From assembly GCA_900757615.1 (NCBI GenBank), contig CAAEON010000042.1:1-49978 (forward strand): a stretch of DNA of 49,978 bases, read 5' to 3'. Shown here in pieces: positions 18,511-27,256 of this stretch. The position numbers were made by a program, and so were the translations under genes. This DNA comes from an uncultured Collinsella sp. (GTDB lineage: Bacteria; Actinomycetota; Coriobacteriia; Coriobacteriales; Coriobacteriaceae). The notes under the pieces are model-generated. The model was not told where the DNA came from. It saw only the letters and a list, made by a program, of their open reading frames with translations, and did no database searches. Position 1 is the stretch's first letter, and the number at the start of each line of letters is the position of its first letter.

Positions 18511-18571
18511 AAAACCCTCCGAGCAGGGTGGTTTTGTATCCAAAGCAAACCCTGCGCAGGGGTGGTTTTTG
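18511..18571 (+). terminator. Tandem terminator hairpins after prfB
   Basis: AAAACCCTCCGAGCAGGGTG followed by GTTTT, and AAACCCTGCGCAGGGGTGG followed by TTTTT, are two similar short hairpins 35 bp apart, probably a duplication. Either could end the secA-prfB transcript. Confidence 0.7.
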
Positions 18572-18610
18572 TTCGGCGAATCGGTAGAATCGAATACAGC
18601 AAGAAGTTCG

Positions 18611-18637
18611 AAGCGCATCCGTTTGGGTGCGCTTTTT
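18611..18637 (+). terminator. Third terminator before the YitT gene
   Basis: AAGCGCATCC-GTTT-GGGTGCGCTT followed by TTTT. It ends 13 bp before the YitT-family ATG, with that gene's ribosome binding site GGGAGG directly after it, so some read-through or an internal promoter must serve that gene. Confidence 0.75.
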
Positions 18638-18650
18638 TGAGGGAGGTAGC

Positions 18651-19541
18651 ATGGCATATCGTCTGGACATCAAGCGCATTCTATCGATGAACTTCTTTCA
18701 CGACCTGCCCCAGATTATGTTGGGGTGCGCTCTGGCCGCTATTGCGACCGACCTGTTTTTGATTCCCAACGGCCTTGCTGCCGGTGGTGTTACGGGCCTT
18801 GCCACCATTATCCAGGCGGTCGGCGCATCGCGCGGCATATCGCTTCCCGTTGGTATTCAGACGATCGTGATGAACGCCTTGCTGTTGCTGGTCGTTATGC
18901 GCGAGGGCGGCATGTTCTACGTGGTGCAGACCGCGACGGGCTTTGTGCTGCTGGGCTTCTTTACCGATCTGTTCGCCCCGTTTGTAGCACCTCTGGCGGA
19001 TGCGGACCTGATGCTCCCTGCCATGTGGGGCGGCATTATTACAGGCATCGGTTACGGCATGGTGCTGCGCGCCGGCGCCAACACCGGCGGCTCGGACACG
19101 ATTGGCCAAATCATCTCGCGTAATACCTCGCTGCCCGTGGGCTCGACCGTCATGGCGATCGATGTTGCCGTATGCGCGCTGTCGGCTCCGGTCTTTTCAA
19201 TCGAAAATGCACTATATGCAGGCCTTTCGATGGTCATTAGCGGCTACGTGATCGATGCCGTGGTCGATGGTGGCAACAAACGCCGTATGGTACTCATCAT
19301 CTCGGACAAGTTCCCTGATATCGCTGCCGATATCATGTATGGCCTGGGTCGTGGTTGTACCAAGTTTAAGGCGACTGGCATGTATTCGGGTGCCGAGAAG
19401 CCGGTGATCATGGTCATCGTGAACCGTCGAGAGCTCAATACCCTCAAGACGATCGTGCGCGAGCGCGATCCTCACGCCATTGTGACGGTCGCCGACGTTA
19501 CGGAAGCTTTCGGCGAGGGATTCAAGGACATTAGCGCGTAG
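18651..19541 (+). CDS. YitT family membrane protein
   Basis: This 296-residue protein has five or six membrane helices in the first 200 residues (DUF161 repeats) and a cytoplasmic C-terminal DUF2179 domain of about 80 residues. Family features are IPNGLAAGGVTGLATI near residue 42 and GANTGGSDTIGQIISR near residue 147, which are two copies of the same loop. The transport or sensing function of the family is not established. GGGAGG is 6 nt before the start. It is probably monocistronic. Confidence 0.85.
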   Translation: MAYRLDIKRILSMNFFHDLPQIMLGCALAAIATDLFLIPNGLAAGGVTGLATIIQAVGASRGISLPVGIQTIVMNALLLLVVMREGGMFYVVQTATGFVLLGFFTDLFAPFVAPLADADLMLPAMWGGIITGIGYGMVLRAGANTGGSDTIGQIISRNTSLPVGSTVMAIDVAVCALSAPVFSIENALYAGLSMVISGYVIDAVVDGGNKRRMVLIISDKFPDIAADIMYGLGRGCTKFKATGMYSGAEKPVIMVIVNRRELNTLKTIVRERDPHAIVTVADVTEAFGEGFKDISA

Positions 19542-19748
19542 GGCCGACCGCGTCCCATCCAAAAGACGTTCACATTGATAAACCGTTTCATCAGCGGTTC
19601 TGCCTGCTAAATTGTTCAAATAATGATAAAAACTCTGGTAAAGCCATCAGTTTCCAGCATAATGAATGACGTACGTGCATTGCGGCTGTGTTGGGATTAC
19701 CTTCGGTGCCGTGCGCATCTTGTCTAAAGAGGATGAAAGGAAGGCACA

Positions 19749-20579
19749 ATGAGCGACGAAGAGCTCAAAAAGGTTGCCAATGAGGTAAGGAAGGGCATCG
19801 TCACCGGCGTGCACGCTGCCAAGTCCGGCCATCCGGGCGGTTCGCTCGGTGCTGCCGACATCATGACCTATCTGTACTTTGAGGAAATGAACGTCGACCC
19901 GTCCGATCCCCGCAAGGCCGATCGCGACCGTTTTGTGCTCTCCAAGGGCCATTGCGCTCCGGGCCTGTACGCCGTGCTCGCCGAGCGCGGGTTCTTCCCC
20001 AAAGAGGACCTCAAGACGCTGCGCCATATCGGCAGCCACCTGCAGGGTCACCCCAACATGAACGACACCCCGGGCGTCGACATGTCCACCGGCTCGCTCG
20101 GCCAGGGCACTTCCGCCGCCGTGGGCATGGCCGTTGCCGCCAAGCACTGGGGCGATACTTATCGCACGTACGCCCTGCTGGGTGATGGCGAGAGCGAGGA
20201 GGGCCAGGTCTGGGAGGCCGCCATGTTTGCCGGCAACCAGCAGCTCGATAACCTCTGCGTGATCGTCGACCACAACGGCCTTCAGATTGACGGTCCCGTC
20301 GAGGAGGTCAACGACCCCATGCCGCTCGCCGACAAGTTCCGCGCGTTCAAGTTCCACGTGGTTGAGCTCGCCGACGGCAACGACTTCGACCAGATCCGCG
20401 CCGCCTTTGCCGAGGCTCGCGCCACCAAGGGGCAGCCGACCGCCATTATCGCCGAGACCACAAAGGGCAAGGGCGTGTCCTTTATGGAGAACCAGGTTGG
20501 TTGGCACGGCAAGGCCCCCAACGATGAACAGTTTGAGCAGGCCATGGCAGAGCTCACGGCCGCCGGAGAGGAGCTCTAG
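19749..20579 (+). CDS. Transketolase, N-terminal subunit
   Basis: This 276-residue thiamine-diphosphate-binding half of a split transketolase works in the non-oxidative pentose phosphate pathway. The ThDP motif GDGESEEGQVWEAAMFAGNQ with the metal-binding Asn in VDHNG is at about 152-185, and SGHPGGSLG and LSKGHCAPGLYAVL are present. AAGGAAGG precedes the start. The stop is one base before the ATG of the C-terminal subunit, so the two are cotranslated. The 207-bp leader is AT-rich compared with its surroundings and probably holds the promoter, though no clean hexamer pair was found. Confidence 0.93.
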   Translation: MSDEELKKVANEVRKGIVTGVHAAKSGHPGGSLGAADIMTYLYFEEMNVDPSDPRKADRDRFVLSKGHCAPGLYAVLAERGFFPKEDLKTLRHIGSHLQGHPNMNDTPGVDMSTGSLGQGTSAAVGMAVAAKHWGDTYRTYALLGDGESEEGQVWEAAMFAGNQQLDNLCVIVDHNGLQIDGPVEEVNDPMPLADKFRAFKFHVVELADGNDFDQIRAAFAEARATKGQPTAIIAETTKGKGVSFMENQVGWHGKAPNDEQFEQAMAELTAAGEEL

Positions 20580-20580
20580 G

Positions 20581-21522
20581 ATGGCAGACGTCAAGAAAAT
20601 CGCCACGCGTGTAAGCTACGGCGAGGCCCTCGTCGAGCTCGCCAACGAGCACGATGACTTTGTGGTCCTCGACGCCGACCTGGCCGCCGCCACGCAGACC
20701 GGTAAGTTTAAGGCCGCTTGCCCCGACCGCTTCTTCGACGTGGGTATCGCCGAGAGCAACCTGATGGGCGTCGCCGCCGGTATCGCGACCACTGGTCGTG
20801 TTGCCTTCGCGAGTACCTTTGCCATGTTCGCTGCCGGTCGCGCCTTTGAGCAGGTCCGCAACTCCATCGGCTACCCGCACCTCAACGTTAAGATCGGTGC
20901 CACGCACGCCGGCATCTCGGTGGGCGAGGACGGCGCCACGCACCAGTGCTGCGAGGATATCGCCCTCATGCGCGTCATCCCCGGCATGACCGTAATTGTT
21001 CCCGCCGACGACGTGGAGGCCCGCGCCGTGACGCGCGCCGCCTACGAGTGCGACGGTCCGGTGTACATGCGCTTCGCCCGTTTGGCCTCGCCGGTTATCA
21101 ACGACCCCGAGACCTACAAGTTCGAGTTGGGTAAGGGCATTGTCATGCGCGAGGGCGCCGATGCGACCATCATCGCCTGCGGCCTGATGGTCGGCGAGGC
21201 TCTCGAGGCCGCCGAGCAGCTCGCTGCCGAGGGCATCGACGCCGAGGTCATCAACATGCACACCATCAAGCCCATCGATGCCGACCTGATCGTCAAGAGC
21301 GCCACCAAGACCGGCCACGTCGTGACCGTCGAGGAGCACTCTGTGATCGGTGGCCTGGGCAGCGCCGTTGCCGACGTCCTGTGTGAGCAGTGCCCGACGC
21401 CGCTCAAGAAGATTGGCGTCAACGACACCTTCGGCGAGTCCGGCCCGGGTGCCGAGCTCCTGCACAAGTACGGCCTGGACGCCGCCAACATCGTGGCGAC
21501 CACCAAGGAGTTCTTGGCATAG
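20581..21522 (+). CDS. Transketolase, C-terminal subunit
   Basis: This 313-residue partner contributes the pyrimidine-binding and C-terminal domains of split transketolase. FDVGIAESNLMGVAAGIA near residue 57 carries the catalytic Glu that activates ThDP, and THAGISVGEDGATHQ is the typical active-site His segment. It begins one base after the N-terminal subunit's TAG. A terminator follows at 21571-21607. A 1-deoxyxylulose-5-phosphate synthase-like role is less likely because that enzyme is a single long chain. Confidence 0.93.
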   Translation: MADVKKIATRVSYGEALVELANEHDDFVVLDADLAAATQTGKFKAACPDRFFDVGIAESNLMGVAAGIATTGRVAFASTFAMFAAGRAFEQVRNSIGYPHLNVKIGATHAGISVGEDGATHQCCEDIALMRVIPGMTVIVPADDVEARAVTRAAYECDGPVYMRFARLASPVINDPETYKFELGKGIVMREGADATIIACGLMVGEALEAAEQLAAEGIDAEVINMHTIKPIDADLIVKSATKTGHVVTVEEHSVIGGLGSAVADVLCEQCPTPLKKIGVNDTFGESGPGAELLHKYGLDAANIVATTKEFLA

Positions 21523-21570
21523 AGCAACCACCGCTCAAATCGGCCACAAGCCAATAGCAAATAGACGTAG

Positions 21571-21607
21571 ACAGGGACGCCCTCAAAAAGAGGACACCCC
21601 TGTTTTT
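21571..21607 (+). terminator. Rho-independent terminator of the transketolase operon
   Basis: ACAGGG and CCCTC arms pair with GAGG and CCCCTGT around AAAAAG, with internal mismatches, followed by TTTTTA. Confidence 0.7.
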
Positions 21608-21749
21608 ATATTTCAGCAAAATCAGTGCCGCATCAAGCAAGGCCTTCTTCGGGAAAAGGGCCCAGTACGGCAACGTGCAATTCAGCCCTCCCAACTTTGT
21701 ATGTGCAGCACCCCAAGATCACGCGGCGACCCCATAGTAGCCGCAGGCC

Positions 21750-21864
21750 GCGCACAGGATTACCTCCCAAATCTTTCCGCAGGACGGAGGCGCCCCCGCA
21801 GCGCGAAGCGCGCAGCGGGGGCGCCGACATGTCCGAGGACGATTTGGGAGGTAACCCTGTGCGC
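21750..21864. repeat. Large nested palindrome between transketolase and ftsE
   Basis: GCGCACAGGATTACCTCCCA with AATC (21750-21773) is reverse-complemented at 21841-21864 with one mismatch in 24. Inside it, GGCGCCCCCGC (about 21789-21799) pairs with GCGGGGGCGCC (about 21815-21825) around a GCGCGAAGCGCGC core, and GGAC/GTCC lie between. The whole could form one cruciform or RNA hairpin of about 115 nt. It dominates the 448-bp gap before ftsE; no gene is seen there. No second copy was seen in the window. Confidence 0.8.
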
Positions 21865-21970
21865 AGCCGGTGGGACCAAACCCCGCCATGCTTCTTATGT
21901 GCAGTAAAGCTAATGCTGCTAAAATACAAAGCGCTCATGTAGTTTAAACGCACGACGATAAGGAGCACCA

Positions 21971-23191
21971 GTGGGTAACCACTTCCGTACCTCCGGTGCG
22001 GGCGATGATGCCCCCAAGACGCAGACGGGCGTCCAGGGCAGTCGTTTCGCCACTCCGGATTCAGAGGGCCAGCCTGTTGCTCAGGCCCCCGCTCAGCCGG
22101 CAGATCAGGCACAGCCGGCATCCGATCCCTTTGCCTACAATCCCACCAGCGATGTCGCGCTTTCCGGCACGGCGGGTTTTGAGCCCGTTCAGGCCGTGAC
22201 CGCTCGCGTGGAGCAGCCTCAGGCTGGCGCCGCCACGCCGCAGCCTACCATGGCCGGCATTCCCGACCCCATGGCCCCTGCGACGCCGGTTCCTCAGCCT
22301 GCGCAGTCCGGTCTCTTTGCCGCTATTCCCGATCCCACGCAGCCTGCTGCCCCGGTGGTCGAGAGCGATCAGGCCGCCGAGGTCGCAAGCCTCGATAACG
22401 CGCTCAACAACCCCGATTTTACGTCGGTGTTTGCGCCCATCGATCCGCAAGCCAGCCGCAAGAAGATGGCCAAGCAGGCCGGTGTCGAGCCCGTCATCCT
22501 TATGGAGCATGTCACCAAGATCTATCCGGCACAGCCCAACAAGCCTGCACTCGACGACATCAACATCGAGATCTATCCGGGCGAGTTCGTCTTCCTGGTC
22601 GGTCATTCCGGCTCGGGTAAGACCACGCTGCTGTCGACGCTCAACCGCGACGTCAAGCCGACGAGCGGCCGCATCTTGGTTGCCGGTCAGGACCTCATGA
22701 AGATCAAGAACCGCAAGGTTCCGTTCCTGCGCCGCCAGATTGGCGCCGTGTTCCAGGACTTTAAGCTTCTGCCGCAAAAGACCGCCTACGAAAACGTGGC
22801 GTTTGCCCTGCAGTGCATCGGCAAGCCCAAGGGCGTCATTCGCAGCCAGGTGCCGGAGGTGCTGCGTCTGGTCGGTCTGGCCGATCAGATGGACTCGCTG
22901 CCCGACCAGCTTTCCGGTGGCGAGCAGCAGCGCGTCGCCGTCGCCCGCGCTATGGTCAACCGTCCGCCGCTGCTGATCTGCGACGAGCCCACGGGTAACC
23001 TCGACCCGGCGATCTCGCTGGGCATCATGAAGCTGCTCGAGCGTATTAACCGCACCGGCACCACCGTGATCGTCGCCACGCACGACCGCGAGATGGTCGA
23101 TAGCATGCACCGTCGCGTGATCGCCCTCGAGGGCGGCCACGTTATCCGCGACCAGGAGAGGGGAGGTTACGGCAACTATGGCACCAACTAA
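21971..23191 (+). CDS. ftsE: Cell-division ATPase FtsE with long N-terminal extension
   Basis: FtsE with FtsX regulates cell-wall hydrolases at division. The ABC domain occupies about residues 175-395: Walker A GHSGSGKTT, Q-loop in VFQDFKLLPQKT, signature LSGGEQQRV, Walker B LLICDEPTGNLDP, switch His in ATHDREMV. The first about 165 residues are Pro/Gln/Ala-rich and without predicted fold, whereas ordinary FtsE is about 225 residues. The GTG start at 21971 follows TAAGGAG. A start nearer the ATPase (Met at about 162 or 177) cannot be excluded. It overlaps ftsX by 14 bases. Confidence 0.93.
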   Translation: MGNHFRTSGAGDDAPKTQTGVQGSRFATPDSEGQPVAQAPAQPADQAQPASDPFAYNPTSDVALSGTAGFEPVQAVTARVEQPQAGAATPQPTMAGIPDPMAPATPVPQPAQSGLFAAIPDPTQPAAPVVESDQAAEVASLDNALNNPDFTSVFAPIDPQASRKKMAKQAGVEPVILMEHVTKIYPAQPNKPALDDINIEIYPGEFVFLVGHSGSGKTTLLSTLNRDVKPTSGRILVAGQDLMKIKNRKVPFLRRQIGAVFQDFKLLPQKTAYENVAFALQCIGKPKGVIRSQVPEVLRLVGLADQMDSLPDQLSGGEQQRVAVARAMVNRPPLLICDEPTGNLDPAISLGIMKLLERINRTGTTVIVATHDREMVDSMHRRVIALEGGHVIRDQERGGYGNYGTN

Positions 23192-24098
23192 CGTGGGCTA
23201 CTCCTTCAAAGAGGCAATCAGTCACTTCTTCCGTAACTGGACTACCTCGCTCGGCGCCGTCATCACGATCTTCCTTTCGCTGTTTATCATCGGCCTGTTC
23301 ATCATGGGCTCCGCGATGCTGAACTCCGTGATCGGCACCGTCGAGGATCAGGTCGTCATCAACGCCTTTATTAGCGATGACGCCGACCAGGCAGATGTTC
23401 AGGCCTTTGAGGCTGAGCTCAAGACGTGGAGCAACGTCAAGTCCGTGACGTACAAGGACAAGGACGACGCGCTGGCCGAGTATACGAGCAAGATGTCGGG
23501 CAACGCCGACGCCACCATGAGCGCGCTCGATGGCCAGAACCCGCTGCCGGCTTCGTTTGCAATTGAGATGGACGATCCGTCCAAGGTCGAGAGCACGGCC
23601 CAGAAGCTCAAGAAGAACGCCGACTTCCAGAAGATCGCGGATGACGGCGACGTCAACGCGAGCGTACTGTACGGCCAAGAGGAAGTGAGCCGCCTGTTCC
23701 AGGTGACCAACTACATCCGCATCGCCGCCGTGGTGCTCGTTGGCCTTTTGACCTTTATCGCATTCATCTTCATCAACAACACGATTCGCCTGTCCATCAC
23801 GGCGCGTCGTCGTGAGATTGCGATTATGCGTCTGGTCGGCGCCAGCAACGGCTTCATTCGCGGCCCGTTTATCACCGAGGGCGTACTGCAGGCCATTTTG
23901 GGCTCGCTGCTTTCCATCGGCGTTCTGGAGCTGCTGCGCAATCTGATGATTCCGCGTTTGCAGGAGAGCATCGGCTGGATGTCGTTTGCCCTGCCGATGC
24001 AGTACTACCTGGTGACCTATGCTGCGCTGATTCTGGTCGGTGTGATTATCGGTCTCTTTGGTTCTGCCATAGCCATGCGCCGCTACCTGCGCGTGTAG
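23178..24098 (+). CDS. ftsX: Cell-division protein FtsX
   Basis: This 306-residue permease-like partner of FtsE has one N-terminal membrane helix (about 26-48), an extracellular domain (about 50-170) expected to contact a peptidoglycan hydrolase, and three further helices in the C-terminal FtsX domain (about 178-300) with ITARRREIAIMRLVGASNGF. AGGGGAGG lies upstream of the ATG, inside the end of ftsE. A terminator follows. Confidence 0.94.
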   Translation: MAPTNVGYSFKEAISHFFRNWTTSLGAVITIFLSLFIIGLFIMGSAMLNSVIGTVEDQVVINAFISDDADQADVQAFEAELKTWSNVKSVTYKDKDDALAEYTSKMSGNADATMSALDGQNPLPASFAIEMDDPSKVESTAQKLKKNADFQKIADDGDVNASVLYGQEEVSRLFQVTNYIRIAAVVLVGLLTFIAFIFINNTIRLSITARRREIAIMRLVGASNGFIRGPFITEGVLQAILGSLLSIGVLELLRNLMIPRLQESIGWMSFALPMQYYLVTYAALILVGVIIGLFGSAIAMRRYLRV

Positions 24099-24123
24099 GC
24101 ATGCCTGGAATTCATCCCTTCCA

Positions 24124-24157
24124 ACGGGTCGTCTCTTATGGGGCGGCCCGTTTTTTG
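24124..24157 (+). terminator. Rho-independent terminator of ftsEX
   Basis: ACGGGTCGTC pairs with GGCGGCCCGT (with G-T pairs) around TCTTATG and is followed by TTTTTT. Confidence 0.85.
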
Positions 24158-24233
24158 ATCTCTAGGGGACGGCAGGAAAGCGAATCATTTGGGTAGACTC
24201 TTTGGAGTTCGTCATCGATAGCAAGGAGGCGCC

Positions 24234-26369
24234 ATGGGGCGCAATAACAAGCATAAGCGCGGTGCTCGCAATAAGCGTGGGCCGGTGCGCAGCGAACGCC
24301 GTCCGAGCCTGACCGGGCGCGTGCAGCTCCATGAGCATGGCACCTATGTCATAACCGAGAGCGGCGACTACAAGGTTATGGGCCGCGGTAAGCGCGAGAT
24401 CATGGATGGCGATACCGTTGCCGTGAGCATTAAGGACAGCCCGCACGGTGAGCGGCGCGCCGTGATCGAAGGCGTGGTTGAGCGCGCAGCCATAAGCGTG
24501 GTGGGTACGTACCAGACCGCTGGTCCGCTCGGTGTGATCGAGCCGCTCGATTCGCGCCTGAAGGCCGACTTCTTCATTCTGCCCGAGGATACCTCGGCGG
24601 ATCGTCTGGGCGTCCACCCGGGTGATGCCGTTGTCGCGCGCATTTTGACCTACCCGACGCGCCTGGAATCGGGCACCGTGACGATCGAACGCCGCATTGG
24701 CGGAGATGACGCGCCCGATTTGGGCGTTCAATACGTGATGGCGCGTTACGGCTATACCGATAGCTATCCCGAGGCCGCGCTGGACGAGGCCGAGGGGCTT
24801 TCGCTCGATGTGTCCGCGGCGCTTAAGGACCCGCTCCGCCGCGATCTGCGCGACCGCTTTGTCATCACGATCGACCCGGTCGACGCGCGCGACTTTGACG
24901 ATGCCATTTCGCTTGAGCGCACGCCCGAGGGTGGCTACAAGCTGGGTGTGCATATCGCTGACGTTTCTCACTATGTGGCTTGGGACGGGCATATCGATCT
25001 TGAGGCTCGCCATCGTACGACATCGGTGTATCTGGCCGATCGCGTGCTTCCCATGCTGCCCGAACGCCTGTCCTGTGACCTGTGCTCGCTTCGCCCTGAC
25101 GAGGACCGTCTTGCGTTTACCGTTGACATTGAGCTCGATGCGCAGGGTCGCGTGCGGCATTACGATCCGTACCCCAGCGTGATTCGCTCGCGTGTGCGTA
25201 TGGACTATGACGGCGCCGAGGCGCTGCTGGTGCGCGCCGGCGCGGTGGAGTATGGGGTGCTGGAGGGTGCGGCCGAGGATGTTGCGGCTGCTGAGGCCTC
25301 GCGCGAGGAGGCGCTTGAGCGCGGTCTTGCGTGCGAGAAGGCCGCCCGCGGCTGCAACGTCGACCTCGGCAATTTCCTTGTCGCCGCCAACGAACTCGCC
25401 GAACTTCGCCGTCGTATTCGTCGCGTCCGCGGCTCAGTCGATTTTGACACGGCCGAGATTCGCGCTCTATTGGACGAGGACGGAGTGCCCGTGCAGATTG
25501 TGGCGCGTGAGCGTTCGTGTGCCACGTCGCTTATCGAGGAAGCCATGCTGCTCGCCAACGAGTGCGTTGCAGAGTGGCTGGCAGACCGTGATATCGAGGC
25601 TTGCTATCGCGTGCATGAGGATCCGAGCCCCGATAGCCTGCACGGTGCCGCCGTTGCGCTGGCGCAGCTGGGCATCATCGACGATCGCCGTGCTGCCGGT
25701 ATTGCCCTGGGGAGTCCCGATGAGCTGCAGGCTGCAGTTGATGCTGCCGCCGGTACGGCCAACGCACCGCTCGTCAACACGCTGCTTCTGCGCAGCATGC
25801 AGCGCGCGCTGTACAAGCCGCGCAACGAGGGCCACTTTGCGCTCGCCGCGCCGTGCTACTGTCACTTTACGAGTCCCATCCGTCGCTACCCCGATCTGGT
25901 GGTGCACCGCGTGCTCAAACTGCAGTTGGCCTATGAGCAGCTCGGCGGCAAGGACGCCTTGGTCCGTACGCCGCGGCTGATCGGCAAGGGGCGCGAGTCG
26001 CTGCCGCGCATTCTGCCGCAGATTTGCCGTGCGTGCAGCGATGCGGAGCGTGCGGCCGATGCCGCCAGCCATGCGACGCAAAAGATCAAGATTGCCCAGT
26101 ACTATGAGGATCGCCTGGGCGAGCGCTATGCCGGAACGGTCTCATGGGTCAGCAGCATGGGCCTCTTTGTGCGCTTGGACCTGACGCAGGTCGAAGGCTT
26201 GGTTTCGATCAAGAGTCTGGGCAACGAGTGGTTCGAGTTCGACGAGGATGCGCTTACGCTGACGGGCGCCGACACGGGGACTCGCTATGAACTGGGCCAG
26301 CGCGTGATTATCGAGGTCTCGCGCGTCAATACCACGCGTGGGCACTTGGACTTTAAGCTTATCCATTAG
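24234..26369 (+). CDS. rnr: Ribonuclease R
   Basis: This 711-residue 3'-5' exoribonuclease of the RNase II/R family degrades structured RNA and works with SmpB/tmRNA in quality control. The catalytic RNB domain is recognisable from IDPVDARDFDDAISLE at about residue 217, with its cluster of metal-binding Asp residues, to about residue 580. An OB-fold cold-shock region precedes it and an S1 domain follows (GTVSWVSSMGLFVRL, about 630-710). The N-terminus is very basic (RNNKHKRGARNKRG). AAGGAGG precedes the start. smpB is in the same window 4 kb away. Confidence 0.93.
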   Translation: MGRNNKHKRGARNKRGPVRSERRPSLTGRVQLHEHGTYVITESGDYKVMGRGKREIMDGDTVAVSIKDSPHGERRAVIEGVVERAAISVVGTYQTAGPLGVIEPLDSRLKADFFILPEDTSADRLGVHPGDAVVARILTYPTRLESGTVTIERRIGGDDAPDLGVQYVMARYGYTDSYPEAALDEAEGLSLDVSAALKDPLRRDLRDRFVITIDPVDARDFDDAISLERTPEGGYKLGVHIADVSHYVAWDGHIDLEARHRTTSVYLADRVLPMLPERLSCDLCSLRPDEDRLAFTVDIELDAQGRVRHYDPYPSVIRSRVRMDYDGAEALLVRAGAVEYGVLEGAAEDVAAAEASREEALERGLACEKAARGCNVDLGNFLVAANELAELRRRIRRVRGSVDFDTAEIRALLDEDGVPVQIVARERSCATSLIEEAMLLANECVAEWLADRDIEACYRVHEDPSPDSLHGAAVALAQLGIIDDRRAAGIALGSPDELQAAVDAAAGTANAPLVNTLLLRSMQRALYKPRNEGHFALAAPCYCHFTSPIRRYPDLVVHRVLKLQLAYEQLGGKDALVRTPRLIGKGRESLPRILPQICRACSDAERAADAASHATQKIKIAQYYEDRLGERYAGTVSWVSSMGLFVRLDLTQVEGLVSIKSLGNEWFEFDEDALTLTGADTGTRYELGQRVIIEVSRVNTTRGHLDFKLIH

Positions 26370-26394
26370 CCAAATCTCGACTCATGGCGGGAGA

Positions 26395-26430
26395 GCGGAG
26401 GGCGGTCTTTCGGGGCCGCCCTCCGCATTT
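26395..26430 (+). terminator. Rho-independent terminator of rnr
   Basis: GCGGAGGGCGG pairs with CCGCCCTCCGC around TCTTTCGGGG. The T-run is short (ATTTGG), so efficiency is uncertain. Confidence 0.7.
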
Positions 26431-26487
26431 GGATCATGGCTACCTTGCCGTCTGCTCGGCCGCCCGCTTACCTGCTATTCGAGAGGT

Positions 26488-26527
26488 AAAACCTACCAAA
26501 ATAAACCTGTCCCTTTTTGGCAGGTTT
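26488..26527. repeat. Palindromic repeat upstream of the recombinase gene
   Basis: AAACCTACCAAA (26488-26499) is nearly reverse-complemented by TTTGGCAGGTTT (26516-26527), with ATAAACCTGTCCC in the loop. The same element occurs at 14362-14399 upstream of secA. It ends 20 bp before the recombinase ATG. Confidence 0.7.
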
Positions 26528-26546
26528 ACAAGAAAGCGGGGATGAG

Positions 26547-27152
26547 ATGGCGACGGTGTATGGTTATGCGCGGGTGAGTTCGCGCGATCAGAATCTAAAT
26601 CGGCAGCTGGATGCGCTGGGCGCCTATGGCGTGGGCTCGGCGAATATTTATGCCGACCATGCGAGCGGCAAGGACTTCGATCGCCCGCGGTATCGCGAGC
26701 TGCTGCACATCCTGGGAGACGGGGACGTGCTGGTGGTGCTTTCTATCGACCGACTTGGCCGTAATTACTCCGAGATTCTTGAGGAATGGCGACGCATTAC
26801 CAAGGAGCTCGGGGTTGCCATTGTGGTGTTGGACATGCCATTGCTTGACACGCGCGCCAGGGCCAGCGGCGCGCCGGATGTGACCAATACCCTGATTGCC
26901 GATATTGTGCTACAACTGCTGAGCTACGTGGCGCAGGTGGAGCGCGAGAATATTCATCGGCGCCAAGCGGAGGGGATTGCAGCGGCGCGGGCGCGAGGGG
27001 TCCGTTTCGGTCGACCTCGCAAGCCGTGCCCTCCTCAGTTTGAGCTGGTACGCGATAGCTATGAGGCAGGCGATATTACCCGCAGCCAGGCAGCAAAGTG
27101 CCTGGGCGTGTGCGTGGGGACGTTCGATCGCTGGATGCGCGAGGCGGGGTAG
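26547..27152 (+). CDS. Serine recombinase of the resolvase/invertase family
   Basis: This 201-residue protein begins YGYARVSSRDQN, with the nucleophile Ser near residue 10 and the Arg next to it. It continues with the SIDRLGRNYSEI segment typical of the catalytic domain, and the basic RRQAEGIAAARARGVRFGRP arm, and ends in a helix-turn-helix (ITRSQAAKCLGVCVGTFDRW). It appears intact. No transposase, invertible segment with inverted crossover sites, or toxin gene lies next to it, so its target is unknown. Start at 26547 follows GCGGGGA. The stop is TAG, as in core genes. Confidence 0.88.
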   Translation: MATVYGYARVSSRDQNLNRQLDALGAYGVGSANIYADHASGKDFDRPRYRELLHILGDGDVLVVLSIDRLGRNYSEILEEWRRITKELGVAIVVLDMPLLDTRARASGAPDVTNTLIADIVLQLLSYVAQVERENIHRRQAEGIAAARARGVRFGRPRKPCPPQFELVRDSYEAGDITRSQAAKCLGVCVGTFDRWMREAG

Positions 27153-27256
27153 GGGTTTGCGCCGCTTTGGCGCTTCCTGTTGCGATTCAAATTTTGATAC
27201 GCTGACGATGTCATTTGGGGCTACACTCGCTGATATTCAAAAAAGGAGGTAGGCTC

